From: Emydura subglobosa
Lineage: Eukaryota; Chordata; Testudines; Chelidae
Length of the DNA stretch: 64,000 nucleotides
Reading direction: 5' to 3'
Assembly (NCBI GenBank): GCA_007922225.1
Contig: ML680055.1
Span: 4,341,655-4,405,654, forward strand
This document shows positions 23,108 through 34,760 of this stretch, one piece after another. Below the pieces are notes generated by a model. The model made no database searches. It saw only the letters and a list, made by a program, of their open reading frames with translations, and was not told where the DNA came from. The translations under genes and the position numbers were made by a program. How positions within the stretch are numbered: the stretch's first letter is position 1; the number at the start of each line of letters is the position of its first letter.

Positions 23108-23336
23108 TACAGCTGGTTGGGAAATGGCATTTATTTTTTCTCCCGTGAAAATGTTCAGGGTTTCACTGAGAAATCAAACACTTCCAAACCGAGCATCCTT
23201 CCATTGCCAAATAAGGGGGAAAGAATTGTTTTTCGATGAGCATCTGAACATTTTTGACAAAGCCAGACATGTGGTTGAAGAATGCCAGCTTTTTCTTCAC
23301 TAAAATGTATTGACAAAAATATTTTGAGCAGCTCTA
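23108..23336. mobile_element. AT-rich hAT-like MITE with 8-bp target duplication
   Basis: The element starts TACAGCTGGTTGGGAAA and ends ATTTTGAGCAGCTCTA, an imperfect inverted repeat of the family end. It is flanked on both sides by an identical octamer, TGCAAAAT (23100-23107 and 23337-23344). The 229-bp size, YARNG-like termini and 8-bp duplication fit a non-autonomous hAT transposon. Confidence 0.78.
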
Positions 23337-24043
23337 TGCAAAATGCTGCGCTGACGGCACAGTAAAAACTGCATAGTTAAAATGACAGTCAGCAAATGCA
23401 GAGATTCAAGTTTTATCACCCCTTTTAGCACAGTTGTGTTTTGCATCCTGTGTGTCTGTGCGTTAGGTTATACATTGTACAACAGTACGCAATATTTAGA
23501 TTTTCATTTTAAGCAGAAAAACTAGAAGTAGAAAGTGCCAATATGTGCCACCAATTTGTAATAATGGTTCATAAGCACCAAGTTAACATTGCTGTTGGAA
23601 GTTTCTGTCTTGAATGACCTGGGTGTCTGTTGTTTTAACTGTGCAACCCTCATATTGTGTTAACGGAGTGTTTTGTAGTTAAATTCTGTGGTGGTTGATT
23701 TCTTTACAACAATAATGGGAAATGTTGCCTGTTTCGAGTTCGCATTTAAATGGTCCCCTATATTTTCCCTGTCTTTGATCGCAGAAATAGCTGATGCTTT
23801 CCCCCATCCCGCTTTCTGAGCACAACTCACCCTTGGTGAGAGACCCGTTCTGGAGAATTCCATCCCGAACGATTGGAAAGAAATTCCAAGTCGTTCAAAA
23901 AGTGGGGTAGAGGGATTCGAATGGAAGTAACCGAGCAGCCTTTGCTACAGTCAGTTCTGGAGTTCCCGGTGTAAAATGTGTGTGTCAAATGATAAATAAT
24001 AAACCAGCCTCACCATAATAAAATGACATGTCAAAGCACCTCT

Positions 24044-24453
24044 TAGAGTCATAGAAATGTAGGGCTAGCAGGGACCCGGAGAAGTCATCAGTCCAGCCCC
24101 TGCGCTGAGGCAGGACCAGGTAAACCTAGCCCATCCCTAGACCATCAGGCACTTTGCTTCCTTCCTCAGACCTGAGAAAGAGCTCTGCGCAGCTTGGAAG
24201 CTTGTCCCTTCCCTCAACAGAAGATGGCCCAATCAAGGATGTTACCTTATCCACCGTGTCTGTCTCATATCCCGGAACCAACACGGCTGCAACACCAGTG
24301 CAGACGAGACCCTCCTTGACAGGGGTTTGTCCAGCCTGTTCTTAAAAACCTCCCACAATGAGGATTTCCCAACCTCCCTTGGAAGCCTGTCCCACAGCGT
24401 AACTATCCGTATAGACAGCAAGCTTTTCCTAATATCTGACCCAAAGCTCCCTC
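24044..24453 (-). mobile_element. CR1 LINE 3' end split by a nested insertion
   Basis: On the + strand it begins 'agagtcatagaaatgtagggctagcaggga' and later continues 'aggggtttgtccagcctgttcttaaaaacctcc', 'ggaagcctgtcccacagc' and 'aagcttttcctaatatctgacc'. These are landmarks of a CR1 3' region in reverse orientation. About 170 bases at 24140-24310 interrupt it and belong to another element. No coding part remains. Confidence 0.85.
24140..24310 (+). mobile_element. Nested repeat inside CR1, family uncertain
   Basis: The insert contains 'cttcctcagacctgagaaagagctctgcgcagcttggaagcttgtccc' and ends 'ccggaaccaacacggctgcaacac'. I recall this as a dispersed repeat of turtles and relatives. The 'cctgaagaagagctc...gaaagctt' style recalls the 3' ends of Penelope-like elements, but that assignment is only a guess. 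Because it splits a CR1 copy, it must have inserted later than that copy. Confidence 0.55.
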
Positions 24454-25039
24454 AATGGGGTCTTGGTTTAGACGGTTATCGGAACTAACATACCGTGTGC
24501 TCACCTACGATGGATCACGCCAAGCCGCACAGCTCCCATCCCACACAAATACTTTCCCATCAGCGTCTCCTATCAATTCCTACCAAGGGTGGCTTCTCTG
24601 GGGAAGGGCTGGTGGCTTGCTGTCTTCCTCCATCTATGTGAAGTAGATGGTCTGTTCCCCAGAGTCTTCAGGAGCAAACCAGGCACGGCCTCTGAGATGC
24701 ACAAGGCCTGGACAGTCTTTGCAAGGCTTGGGAGAAATAAGAGTCCCTCCTACATGGCATCGGAGTGGAACAGAGCCACTTGCCCTGCTGCTCCGAGTGG
24801 CTCAAAAGTCATCCAGGGCCCATGAGCCAGCATGGCCTCTGCTAACTCCACTGACCACCCAAGTGAGTGGTCAGGGGAACTGGGAACCAGTGTCAAATGA
24901 TTTGCATGACCAGTCACAGGCCTGCAACCCCGCCTGAAAGAAATCAACCTAAAAAGAAATAGAGTCAATTAAACTTTTTTTAAAAAACAAAAAAACAAAA
25001 TTAAAACCCTCCCCCAAACCGTTTTTATCCCTAAAAGAA

Positions 25040-25142
25040 AGAAGTGCCAGAAACTCCATGAAATCCACTAGGGACTTCGCTACTGCTGTCAGTTTTGCTC
25101 GGATACTATGGTGACGGATAGCAGTAAAAAATCCAAAGAGAA
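25040..25142 (+). mobile_element. Second copy of the L2-like 3' UTR repeat
   Basis: Bases 25049-25096 match 8699-8746 at roughly 81% by hand count, sharing 'actccatg', 'actaggga' and 'gctactgctgtcagtttt'-type blocks, and 'ggatactatggtgacgg' follows. I infer an L2-type 3' end from the position of the first copy behind an L2 ORF2 fragment. Confidence 0.5.
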
Positions 25143-25366
25143 ATAGCTGAGAGAGAGGTGAAAATTTGCTGCAAAAAGTTCACCCTTATCCTACAAGTGA
25201 TTAAAAAAACCGCAAAATGTTCATGTGACATTTTGTCAGGAAACGTTGACATTTCATACAATTACTGCGATTTCCAAATTGTTTTACCAGCCACAAAATT
25301 GACATGTTTTGATGGGAAGGTGGGGAGGGGGAGAACCTTTCGCTGCAAATCTTTTGCCTGGCTCTA
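25143..25366. mobile_element. AT-rich hAT-like MITE, 'AGAGCTGG' family
   Basis: The right end 'cttttgcctggctcta' matches the family end in reverse complement. The left end 'atagctgagagagaggtgaaaatttgc' is a diverged version of 'agctgggtgaaaattt'. No target duplication is visible. Confidence 0.5.
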
Positions 25367-25744
25367 ATAATAGTAATAATGAAATACAAAACTCAGACAC
25401 CACTTCTCAAACCACCTGCTGATGAAAAGCCCGAGGGAAGTAAGTGTGTGTGCGTGTGTGTGTGTTTGTGAAATAACCTCCTGGATCATTTCATGTCTCC
25501 AGTGAAGGAGATACTGGTGCAATTGATTCTGAGAGTCGGTGCTCCATTGCGATCAGATGGATGTATAGAAATCCAATCAGACAAGCCAAAATCAGAAACC
25601 CGGCGTGGAGTTTAGGGGACTGCATACGTTTACGCAGATCCATTTGAAGGTTTGCGTCCTAAAAGCGTCTCTTGAGCTGCAAGTCTTGAGTGACTAGATT
25701 GGAGGGTTATGCATCACCAGCGTCTTTTCACAGAGTCTAGGGAA

Positions 25745-26072
25745 AGACTTAATCTAGCAGACAAAGGAATAATGAGATCCAGCGTCTGGAAGCTGGCACC
25801 AGACAAATTCAGACTAGAAGCAAGGCACAAATTCCTAACAGTGAGGGCAATTAACCCTTGAATCACCTTACCTGGGACACGGCGGATCCCCCATTCCTCG
25901 AAGTCTTTACAGCAAGGCTGGATGTCCTTCTAAAACATACACTGTAGTTCACTTGTAAGTTACGGGCTGCGTGCAGGAATCATTTGGAGCGGTTCTCTGG
26001 CCTCTGTTATGCAGGAGGTGAGACTGGAGGATCACAGTTGTCCCTTTGGCCTTAAAACCTATAAATTCATGA
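25745..26072 (+). mobile_element. CR1 LINE 3' end (L3-like subfamily)
   Basis: The + strand shows the end of a CR1-type ORF2 and its tail. The landmarks are 'cctcgaagtctttacagcaaggctggatgtccttctaaaa', 'ctgttatgcaggaggtgagactggaggatcac' and 'tgtccctttggccttaaaacctataaattcatgaa'. It is the same subfamily as the minus-strand copy at 30762-32066, in the opposite orientation. Confidence 0.8.
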
Positions 26073-26520
26073 ACTCCCAATCCCTATGGGGTCAGCCTCA
26101 GACCCTTTGTACAGAGCACATTAGCTCTGAGCACATACCTCATTTTGAGTCTCTCTCTTTGAAATTATGCAAAAGATGGGGGCACAACTAAAAAGAGCTT
26201 CAATGAACCTCGAATGAATGCCCCTTGGAAGCTTTTCTCTGTGCCGTTAAGGGTTGCACTGGATTTGGGTCTGGCTCCTTTCACTTAGAATAAGAATTCT
26301 GCCTTCACTTATGTACTTAAGGGTCTTACTGATATTTGGAACAGGAAAAAGAAATAGCCAGTGACTGAAAAAATCTGAAATTAAGCTGCATAGAAGCCAG
26401 GTAGAGAAGCTGCTGCGAGAACCAGAGCAGTTTTCAGATAATCTGCAGGTTCATCAGAGAGGAGACTGGGTGATGACAAAGTTCACTCAGAAGGACCATT
26501 TTTCTTATGCTGCAATATTA

Positions 26521-26815
26521 GACCTGATCTACACTTACCGGGAAACTCGGCAGCAGTCGACGGGAGATATGCAAGCTACATAGCGCAGCTTGCGTGTCTT
26601 CCGTCGACTTCCTAAATTCCGTTTACCGCGCCATCGCCGCTACGCTGCGCCGACGGGAAATGCCTCCCCATCGACGCAGCGTTACTCTTTTTCTGGGGAT
26701 GGTTTTATTGTGGCGCCTTCCAGATCGATTAAGCGAGTCTTCACTTCCGCTCAATCGATCCCGAAGAACTGATCTGACAGCAGCGAATTTCCTGCCATCA
26801 GTGAAGACATAACCT
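26521..26815. mobile_element. Palindromic MITE, 'GTCTACAC' family
   Basis: The left end 'gacctgatctacac' and the right end 'gtgaagacataacc' are inverted versions of the family end. The interior is rich in CG and in 'cgtcgac/gtcgacg'-type blocks with self-complementary parts such as 'gatcgattaagcg' and 'gctcaatcgatc'. There is no coding capacity. Confidence 0.6.
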
Positions 26816-27117
26816 TAGACTCCTCTCTAGGCAGTAATGATCTGGGGAAGTCACCTGAACAGTAGCCGAAGCACATAAAGTTGAAGTGCTGTTCATTTTT
26901 GGCTTGTGTCTTCTTCCGAGTCACTCTTCCTAATATCGGGCTCTGAATTGTGTCCTGTCCCCCTCTCACGAGCCCACATACAGAACAGCTCCCTTGGTAC
27001 AGTGCCTGTCTTTCTTTTTCACCTACATTTCTTCCCCAGTCTGCTTGTATTCATAGCGAATGCTTTGGATGAAATCCTGGCTTCACTGAAGTCAATGGTA
27101 AAAATCCTCTGGTAGAA

Positions 27118-27205
27118 AGGACCGAGGAGATTATCTTGTCTGAGCTCCCGTATAACTCAAGCCAGAGAACTTCATTCAGGGATCCTGCACGACTTCTCCC
27201 TTTAC
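27118..27205 (-). mobile_element. CR1 LINE 3' tail fragment
   Basis: 'ggaccgaggagattatcttgtctgagctcccgtataactcaagccagagaacttcattcagggatcctgc' parallels the CR1 3' tail at 30775-30850, 'gaccactgtggtcatctagcctgagctcctgtatggcacaggccagagaac', in the same orientation. Confidence 0.75.
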
Positions 27206-27234
27206 GTTGCAGTGCTAAATTAAGGGTGTGTAAG

Positions 27235-27365
27235 TATCACGATCCATTTTTAATGGATGGGTAAACGGAGACGCCCCCCACCACTGAGTGAGACGGTAGC
27301 AGAACCCAGGTCCTGTCGCAAGCCAGTATCATATCCACTGGACCACAGCGGTCCCAGGTGCAAAA
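27235..27365 (-). mobile_element. MIR-like SINE
   Basis: 'gatgggtaaacggagac', 'ctgagtgagacggtagcagaacccaggtcctgtcgcaagccagtatcatatccactggaccacagcggt' is the reverse complement of a MIR-type core and tRNA-like head. The end 'ccactggaccacagcg' is the reversed head. Confidence 0.65.
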
Positions 27366-27889
27366 TCTCAGTTAACTAATTATATTTGCAAATCCTGTGC
27401 TTGTTAGGGGACTAAAATGGCAGGGATGAGCTGAAAAGTTCATCTTAAAGAGAGATGTTACAAACAGAGCTAAATGGAATTCCCGTCCTGTGGGAGCCCT
27501 GTATCTCTACGTTTGTTTTTGTCCTGAAATGGGATGAAAAATCAAAATATTGACATTATTTTGCAGAGCAAAAAGACCCAAACAATTCCAGATCTGCAAT
27601 GGCTAAGCGTATAATTTTGACAGGGTCACGCGGACCATAACATTTCACTTCAAAACATTGGTGTTTTGGACATTATCCAAGAAGCACTGTTTTGAAATGT
27701 CAATTTGAAATGAAATGTTAGAATTTTCCCATGGGACAAATTAGTTGAAATTGATGTTTGCCCACGAAAAATATGGATTTTGCCATGTTATGCTAGGAGG
27801 ATGCATTGGTTAAAAAACGTTGACTAGCATTAGTCAAGAAAGACAGTCATAGCACAGGAAACTTACAAAATACTGTCTCTGCGTCTGTA

Positions 27890-28035
27890 TTATTATAATT
27901 AGCTGTATTAGTGTTTATTGGTATTATCGGAGCGTTTAACAGTCCTACCCAGGCCCCCACTGTGCTAGGTGCTGTACAAACCCAGAACAAAAAGACAGTC
28001 GGTGCCCCAAAGAGTTTACAATCTGAAAAGACAAG
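27890..28035 (+). mobile_element. L2-tail/SINE repeat, + strand copy
   Basis: 'cactgtgctaggtgctgtacaaacccagaacaaaaagacagtcggtgccccaaagagtttacaatctg' shares its block order with 42440-42565 and, in reverse complement, with 10585-10705. Three or more copies in one window show that it is a dispersed repeat. Confidence 0.75.
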
Positions 28036-30761
28036 ACAGACATTGTTCACTCTGCTTGTATGTTTGATCTCTTCCCCCATCCTGTGTCGAACGCTGTGTG
28101 ATCCGTAACAGGGCAGCCTGTCCCTTTAAGCACCAGGAGGCCTGGGACCAGTCAGCCCTGTTCAGTTAGCCCTGCCCTGATACACATGTGCTGGGTGATG
28201 CTTCTCAGTGGAAAGTCCAGCAGCTGAAGGCTGGCTGGGGAGGAGAATAAGGCTGGCTGGGAAAACTGCTCTGATGTGAGGCAAGAAGCTGGGACCAAGC
28301 TTGGGACTGGCTGGGGGGCTGTGGGCAGCCGGAGGAAACTGGCAGAGGGTGCACCGGACCCAGATGGTTGGGAAGTTTGGAGGCCAGGAGTCGGACTTCA
28401 GACCGTGAGACAGGCTGCTGCTGGGAGACCTCCCCGAAAGGAAGAGGGCTGAAGGCTGGGCCCTGTGGGGCTGAAAACGCTTCTGTTTCCATGTCCTTGT
28501 GGACTTTACAGTGAAGGACTCGGCTCTCCGGCCAAGCCAGCCGAAAGTGTTCGAACCCTGGAGAACAAAATCACCTCTTCGGTGGGAGTGGGGTGAAGAT
28601 CCATGAGGGGAAACAGAGGCGGAAGGTGATGCAGTGCTGGATCTCGCCATGAGGGGGCGCTCTGGGACGGTTCTTTAAACCCCACCGCTTCTGCAGGAAG
28701 TTCTGGTATTTTTACAGGAACTCACTGTAATTCAGTGGAATAGGCAGGTTGGGATATTAAGGATCCAGGAGCTTTTTGTGACACTGGGCTGTTTAGACAT
28801 CACCTCAGCGCTTCCCTGTTTAATTTGCTGCTTGTCTCGGAGGTGCCTTCTCCCTGGTGCCAGGGTTTCCCAGATTTCTTCCCTCTGACCTTCAGACATC
28901 ACAGATCGACAGATGAGAATCATTTAATGACAGCGTACACTCAGATTCAAAAAGCTAACGCTTGAGAAGGATTAAAACCCAAATTGTCAACATCACATGT
29001 CAAAATATACACAGTAAATAGCCTAAAATCAAATGCTAATGAGTTCTCAAGCTGCATTTTTCTTCCTTTGTCTGTGTGTACATTCTGATGATTATCAATG
29101 GCAGTATAAGTGTGTGTGTTTGGTGAACCTGCCAGTTGCCGACATTTACTGATACAAATATAATTGATTCTGCTCTTGTATTATTCCTGTATTCCCTAGT
29201 TTGACAAATGGGCACACTGAGACAGGCCTAAAGCAAGATCCTGAATTCTGCTGCCAGCGGCGAAAATTCTCCAAATTGTGTGCCCACCTCAGATCCATTT
29301 TCTGCAGAAAGGTTTTTAATCTAATTAAATACGAAAGCCAATAGGCCAGTGCACTGTATCGGAACTAGGTAATATCCTTTGAACTGGTTTGCGATTTCTC
29401 TTGTGCTGCTGGAGATGCCATCTGTCCCAAGTAAAAGCGAGGTCCTGGTGGGTTATGCTCATTGGCGAGCCCCTGGCACTTTTGATAAGAGACAGGGTAT
29501 TAGCCCTACTGGTTTGCCAAAAATGTCATTCAGGCGCTTCCCTAAAATATCCCTTTATACTTTCAATTGGAGTTGCGCCTCTTCTTCTTCACTTCCAGTC
29601 CTAATCTGTTCTGTAGTGCTGTTAAATAGCACCATGTTCCACCCCAGAGGTGGCTGCATTCTAGTTTGCCTCAAGGAGAAAGAAATGAATGTAAATCCTG
29701 GACACTGAGGTGATTTCCCGGTGGACCAGGACTTTGGCTGCCTTCTGGGAAGGCTGTTTTATCCCAGAGCTCTGCCTATTTGTCTGAAGCAGGATCCTCT
29801 GAGGCCGAATAGATGTTCATTATAGGTCACCCAGTTTTGAAACCATGGCAAATCCAGCTGGTGGCTTGGCCCAGCCTCTATATTACATTCCTCCCATTTA
29901 TGACCCTCCAGCCAGCCATCGAGACAGGCTGGGACTGTCCCTTTGAAAAATGAAGTGGGTTGTTTCCCACCTCCCACATCCAAAGTGCCATCACTTATTT
30001 TTAGACAGGAGACAATGAGCTTTTCTGATTAAATCTGGGCAGCAGCAGCAGCCAGCAGATAGCATCCAGGTGGAGTCAGCCTACACAGTCGATATTAAAA
30101 TCAAGCCTGTTCTCAGAGCGAATGTGCAGGTTATTACGTTAGGCCCTGCAGGGACAGGGAGGTAGCAGTATAGACTTTGTGAGCATCCAGCGGCAGTCGC
30201 TTTCATGGGCGTCACACACTCAAGTCCCCCCAAACCCGCTGGCTCGGAAATGCGTCCTTGAGGCAAACGGAGAAAACGAAGAAGGAAATACATTGCGAGG
30301 GCAGCTCCGTGCAAGCCGGGAAATCTCCCAGCCAGCGGGGAAAATGCCTGACCCCCCTTTCACTTTATTCAGAGGGGATTTCCCTTTTTGCTGGCCTGGT
30401 CTGCCATGCAGGAGCTCAGTTGGATGCAGCAAGAGGTAGGACGTCTGGGGGGGGAGGGAATGAAGGTGGTGGCCAAGCTGGCATCACTGGGAGAGGACGG
30501 CAAGTGTTCTGCGCAGCGCTGGGAGGAGGAGGTTGCAGGCACTGGGACCGCAGGGAACTTTGCCCTTGCGCCAAAAGCTCAACGAGTCAAAAAGCAACTG
30601 GGGCAGGAGACAGGGTCTGTGATGGGCAGAGACCCGCAGCACCCACTGGGCAAAATAACTCCCCGTGCAGGAGGTGTGGTGTTTCCCCCCCTCCAGAATG
30701 AGTGACCAGGGTCAGGCCAAGTGCTCCCCGCAGCCCCTAGCCCACTGTAGCAGGAGGGATT

Positions 30762-32066
30762 CAGAGATTCCCAGGCCAGACGGGACCACTGTGGTCATCT
30801 AGCCTGAGCTCCTGTATGGCACAGGCCAGAGAACACCCCAAAATAATTCCTCGAGCAGATCTGTTAGAGAAACAGCCCATCTGGATTTAAAACTTGACAG
30901 TGATGGAGAATCCACCACGGCCCTTGGTAACTTGTCCCAGTGGTTAATTACTCTAGCTGTTAAAAAATGATGCCTTATTTCCAGTCTGAATTATACTAGC
31001 TTTACCTTCCAGCATTAGATGGATTTCGACCTTTCTCTGCTGGACTGCAGAGCTCATTATTAAATACTTGTTCCCCATGTAGATACTTGTGGACTACGAC
31101 CAAGTCATCCCACCCTTAGCCGTCTCTTTGTTAGTCTGAGCAGGTTGAGTTCTTTGAGTCTAGCATGACAAGGCAGGTTTTTTAATTCTCTAATCTTTCT
31201 CGTAGCTCTTCTCTGAACCCTCTCCAGTTTAGCAACCTTGAATTGTGAGCCCCTGAACTGGAAACCATATTTCAGCATCAGTCACGCCCATGCCAAATAT
31301 ACAAGATTCCCCCGTTTATGCATCCCAGGATCACATTAGCTCTTCTGGTCACAGTGTCACACTGGGAAATCACGTTGAGCTGATTAGCTGCCGTGACCCC
31401 CAAATCACGTTCAGAGTCCCTGCTTCCCAGGATAGAGTCCCCACATCCTGAAAGCATGGCTCCGTTCTTTGTTCCTAGAGATACATACGTGTTTATTTGC
31501 TCCCATGTTAACAAGCGCTGCAGATTGTTTTGACTTCGTGTCCTGTCTGCTTCATTGTTTACCACGCCCCCCGATTTTCATATCAGCCGCATACTTTATC
31601 AGTGATTATTTTATGCTTTCTTCCAGGTCACTGCTAAAAATGTTAAATAACCAATAGGGCCAACAACCAGTCCCTGTGGGACCCCCACTAAAAACAGAGC
31701 TGCCTGATGATGATTCCCCATTTACAGTTACATTTTGAGCCCTATCAGTTAGCCAGTTTTTAATGCATGTAATGAGTGCCATGCTATTTTTATATGGTTC
31801 TAGTTTTTTAATCAAAATGTCAAACTCCTTAAGAAGTCTAAGTATATTAAGCCAACGCTATTACCTCTATCAACCAAACCTGTAATCTCATTTAAAAAGA
31901 TATCAAGTTAGTTTGACAGGCTCTATTTTCCATAAACCCAACGCTAATTTGCATTAATTGCATCACCCTCCTTTAATTCTTTATTAATTGAGTCCTGGAT
32001 CAGCCGCTCTGTTATCTTGCCCGGGATCGATGCCAGGCGGCCAGGCCTATATTTACCGAGGACAGA
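30762..32066 (-). mobile_element. CR1 LINE with degenerate reverse-transcriptase domain
   Basis: This is the longest transposon remnant here. Read on the minus strand, it runs from the start of the reverse-transcriptase domain (32066 side) to the CR1 tail (30762 side). Visible blocks are KYRPGRLASIPGKITERLI (consensus N/G-YRP-x-SLTSIPGK), KNWLTDRAQNVTVNGESS, a PQGS-like block changed to GPTGTG with LFNIFSSDLEE, and RDLGVTAANQLN with ANVILGCINGG. The frame shifts between these blocks. At the FADD catalytic box (31582-31593) the sequence reads YAAD, so a metal-binding aspartate is lost. The CR1 tail begins near 30762 with 'gattcccaggccagacgggacc'. The element is dead and old. It has no role in CRHR1 beyond filling intron 1. 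Confidence 0.93.
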
Positions 32067-32389
32067 CGTGATGAAAAGGAGAGTCAGCCGGAGCATCAGG
32101 GTTGTGACAAAAGCCCAGAGCCTTTCCCATTCATGGCCTGCAGACCAGCCCACGCAAACACCGCAGCACTTTTCATCCTGCAGGGACCCTGAGAACTTAT
32201 AGCGATACACGTACTGGAATGGGGGGAACTGCCTCATCCACCGCTGCAGTGCAACGTCTAGCAGGATTGCAAACCTGAGCCAGGATTTAGTGCAAGAAGC
32301 AAATATACAGTGACTAGCTGCTTATCGTACCCAGAGTTTCACGGGAGGTGGTCAAAGCACGTTATGGGCACTGATTGACTACCCTTCAT

Positions 32390-32670
32390 AACAAGGGAGA
32401 AAAGGAATTATCATCCTGCTTCTACAGGTGGGTAGACTGAGGCACAGACAAATTCAATCCTGGTTAGTGCAGCTGCACCTGGGATGAATTTGGCCCAGTG
32501 AGAGCAAGTGACTCAGGGAGCCAGTGACCGTGCTAGAAGTAAAACCCAGGAGTCCTAGTTTCCAGCCCCTTTTCTAGGCACGAACCTTCCCGCCCCGAGC
32601 TACGAACAGAATCTAGGCGTCCTGACTCCACTCCCCTGCTCTAAGCACTAAACCCTTCCACGCCCTCGTT
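32390..32670 (-). mobile_element. MIR-like SINE, possibly two copies
   Basis: 'tctacaggtgggtagactgaggcacagac' is the reversed post-core of a MIR-type SINE. 'aaaacccaggagtcctagtttccagcccc' and 'ggcgtcctgactccactcccctgctctaagcacta' are both reversed heads, so a second head-like piece is present. Confidence 0.65.
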
Positions 32671-33230
32671 CTCACATTACGTAACACAGCCACTGTAAGC
32701 AAACTCCCACTGCAGGCTCCCAACAGGACAGGACAGCTAACAGACGTGCCCTCTGTCATCCCCCTTCACCACTAGGGACCGATGGCTGAGCCAGTGCTGA
32801 TTTGCAGTTATTGGAGCCTGCTGTTAAACGTCCTGCCGCACGCCATGAAGGAGGGCTTGCGAAATGAGCTTCCTGGGCCATTCCTGACAAGCAACGCAAT
32901 TATTTCTTTTCATCAGAAGGAGGCGGTTTTACTCCAGGGACCCGGAGCTAAAAGCTCATCACACCAGCCCGCAAGACAATACATCAGGATGTGACACTTG
33001 CACCTGAAGAAATCAGAGGAGCTGCTTCTCTCCAGCAGTGGCTCAATGGAAGCACAGAGCTTGCCCGGAGTTGTGCTTTAAGATTTGCATGGTGACTAAA
33101 GCCAGAATGTTCCCAGGTGTCCAGAAATAGGACTAGGGAGGAAAGATGGGCCAGTGTTTAGGGGGCAAAGAGGATCCATGAGCCTTTCGATAATCTGGCC
33201 TTACTTGTCACCTCATTCGCTGGTCAAGCC

Positions 33231-33531
33231 GAGGGCTAGTTGAACATTTCCCATCAGCGTTTGTTCCGGACAGAAAATCGGACTTTCAAAGAAGGGAACG
33301 TTTTCGCAGGAAGCGGGCGCTGTGCTCCAATGTTCTTTTCGTCAGAAAGCCAAAATGGCAACAACAAAAATCGGCCAGAAATCAAACCATTTTTGGTGCA
33401 CGAGGTTTTGAATTGTGGAGGGGGGGAGTAAAAAAATTTCCATAAAACCCTTTGCTGGGATTTTTTTTTAAACAGAATTCATTTTTGTCAAGGTTTTCCA
33501 AGAAAAAAAAAATCCCTTGTTGCAACCAGTT
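33231..33531. mobile_element. AT-rich hAT-like MITE, 'AGAGCTGG' family
   Basis: The left end 'gagggctagttgaacatttccc' and the right end 'ttgcaaccagttcaatg' form the diverged family ends. Between them lies the usual AT-rich body with A and T runs. No target duplication was identified. Confidence 0.5.
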
Positions 33532-34557
33532 CAATGGCAGCTTTCATTCCCGGAGCCAGATGTGCGGCTTCTAGTTCAAAACCCTAATTGACATCAAATT
33601 GACCGAGGGTTTGTTTCAGCGGCGATTAGTCACAGTAGAGTTTTTGCTCGGTTCTCCTGGTGCGTCAGCAGCCGCGATGCTGTCCAGGAGGCCTGGCTCA
33701 CAACCTCCTTCCTTCCAGGTGTATCAGGAAAGGATATATGCAGCTCCAATCTCCAAGCAGCCCAGCCCAGACTTCCAGCTCTTACCACTCCCCAGCTGCA
33801 CACTGGACTCCGGCTCTGGCTCCCTGAGAACTTTCTCCTGGGCTCCACACTCTGCTGGAGTCTGAGATGCCAAGAGGTGGACCAGGAGGGCACCTTCCCG
33901 TTCTTCCCAGAGTTTGGTGCTGGTCTGTTGACACCCAGGCACAGCCGAAGCCTCCCCCTGCAATGAAGGGACCATGAAACCCCGAACTGGAGTTTGGAGA
34001 GGGAAACCTCCATCCCCAGACCATGGTGGCAGAGCAGCCTGTTTCACGCTCCCTGACCCTGCCTAGCTTTGTCCACCCTGCTTTGCTCAATACGAGGGCT
34101 GGTTGTCTCGGGTGCCACCCTGACTGATGGGCTCTGGGCAGCTGGGCATTAGCCAGATAGTGCTAGACCCCCAGCCATTCTTGAGGCCAGCTGTAGCTTT
34201 TTTAAAGGGACAGCTCAGTGCACAAAGTCCTGCTTCCCTGAACACAGTGGGAACAAAGAGCAGGCAGTTTCCTGGCTTAGAAATCCCCGTGTCTGCTCCT
34301 CCAGAGAGCCTGTGCCCGAGAAGCTCTGGGTCTCTGCTCCCTCTCAGGGCTGTTTCTTTTGCTCTCTGCTTTCTCACACGTACAGTTTGACAAACAATCC
34401 CCCAACCCCTGCTTTTGCAACCAGCCCCCAGGCAACTCCTCAGACCACACAGCTTAGACTTGCTCAGGCTTTGCCATGCAGCGCGTTGCCTTGGGCAGTA
34501 GCCTCCTGCTGTTTCCAGCTCTCACATAAAGGGCCATTTAGTTCCTCCTTCTATTTA

Positions 34558-34760
34558 GGGCTCCTCTACACCACGAAACTGATCAGATAAGCTATTGTGG
34601 AATAACTGCCAGTGTAAACACTCTGGCCTGGATTAAAAGTGATTTTTATTCCAGAATAATCCCTGCATTTTGGAAGTGCACACATAATAAACAGAATAAA
34701 AGTGACTTTTCCCCCGGAATAGAGTGTCCACACGCAGAGCTGATCCAGAATAGCGCGTTC
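34558..34760. mobile_element. MITE of the 'GTCTACAC' type, partial
   Basis: It opens 'gggctcctctacacc'. The interior repeats 'gtggaataactgcc', 'ccagaataatcc' and 'ccggaatagagtgtccacacg', which are self-complementary blocks of a known palindromic sauropsid MITE type. The right boundary is uncertain. Confidence 0.5.

Noticed and set aside
27480..27790. AT-rich stretch as another AGAGCTGG MITE
   Set aside because: The composition is similar, but neither end matches the family and no octamer pair was found.
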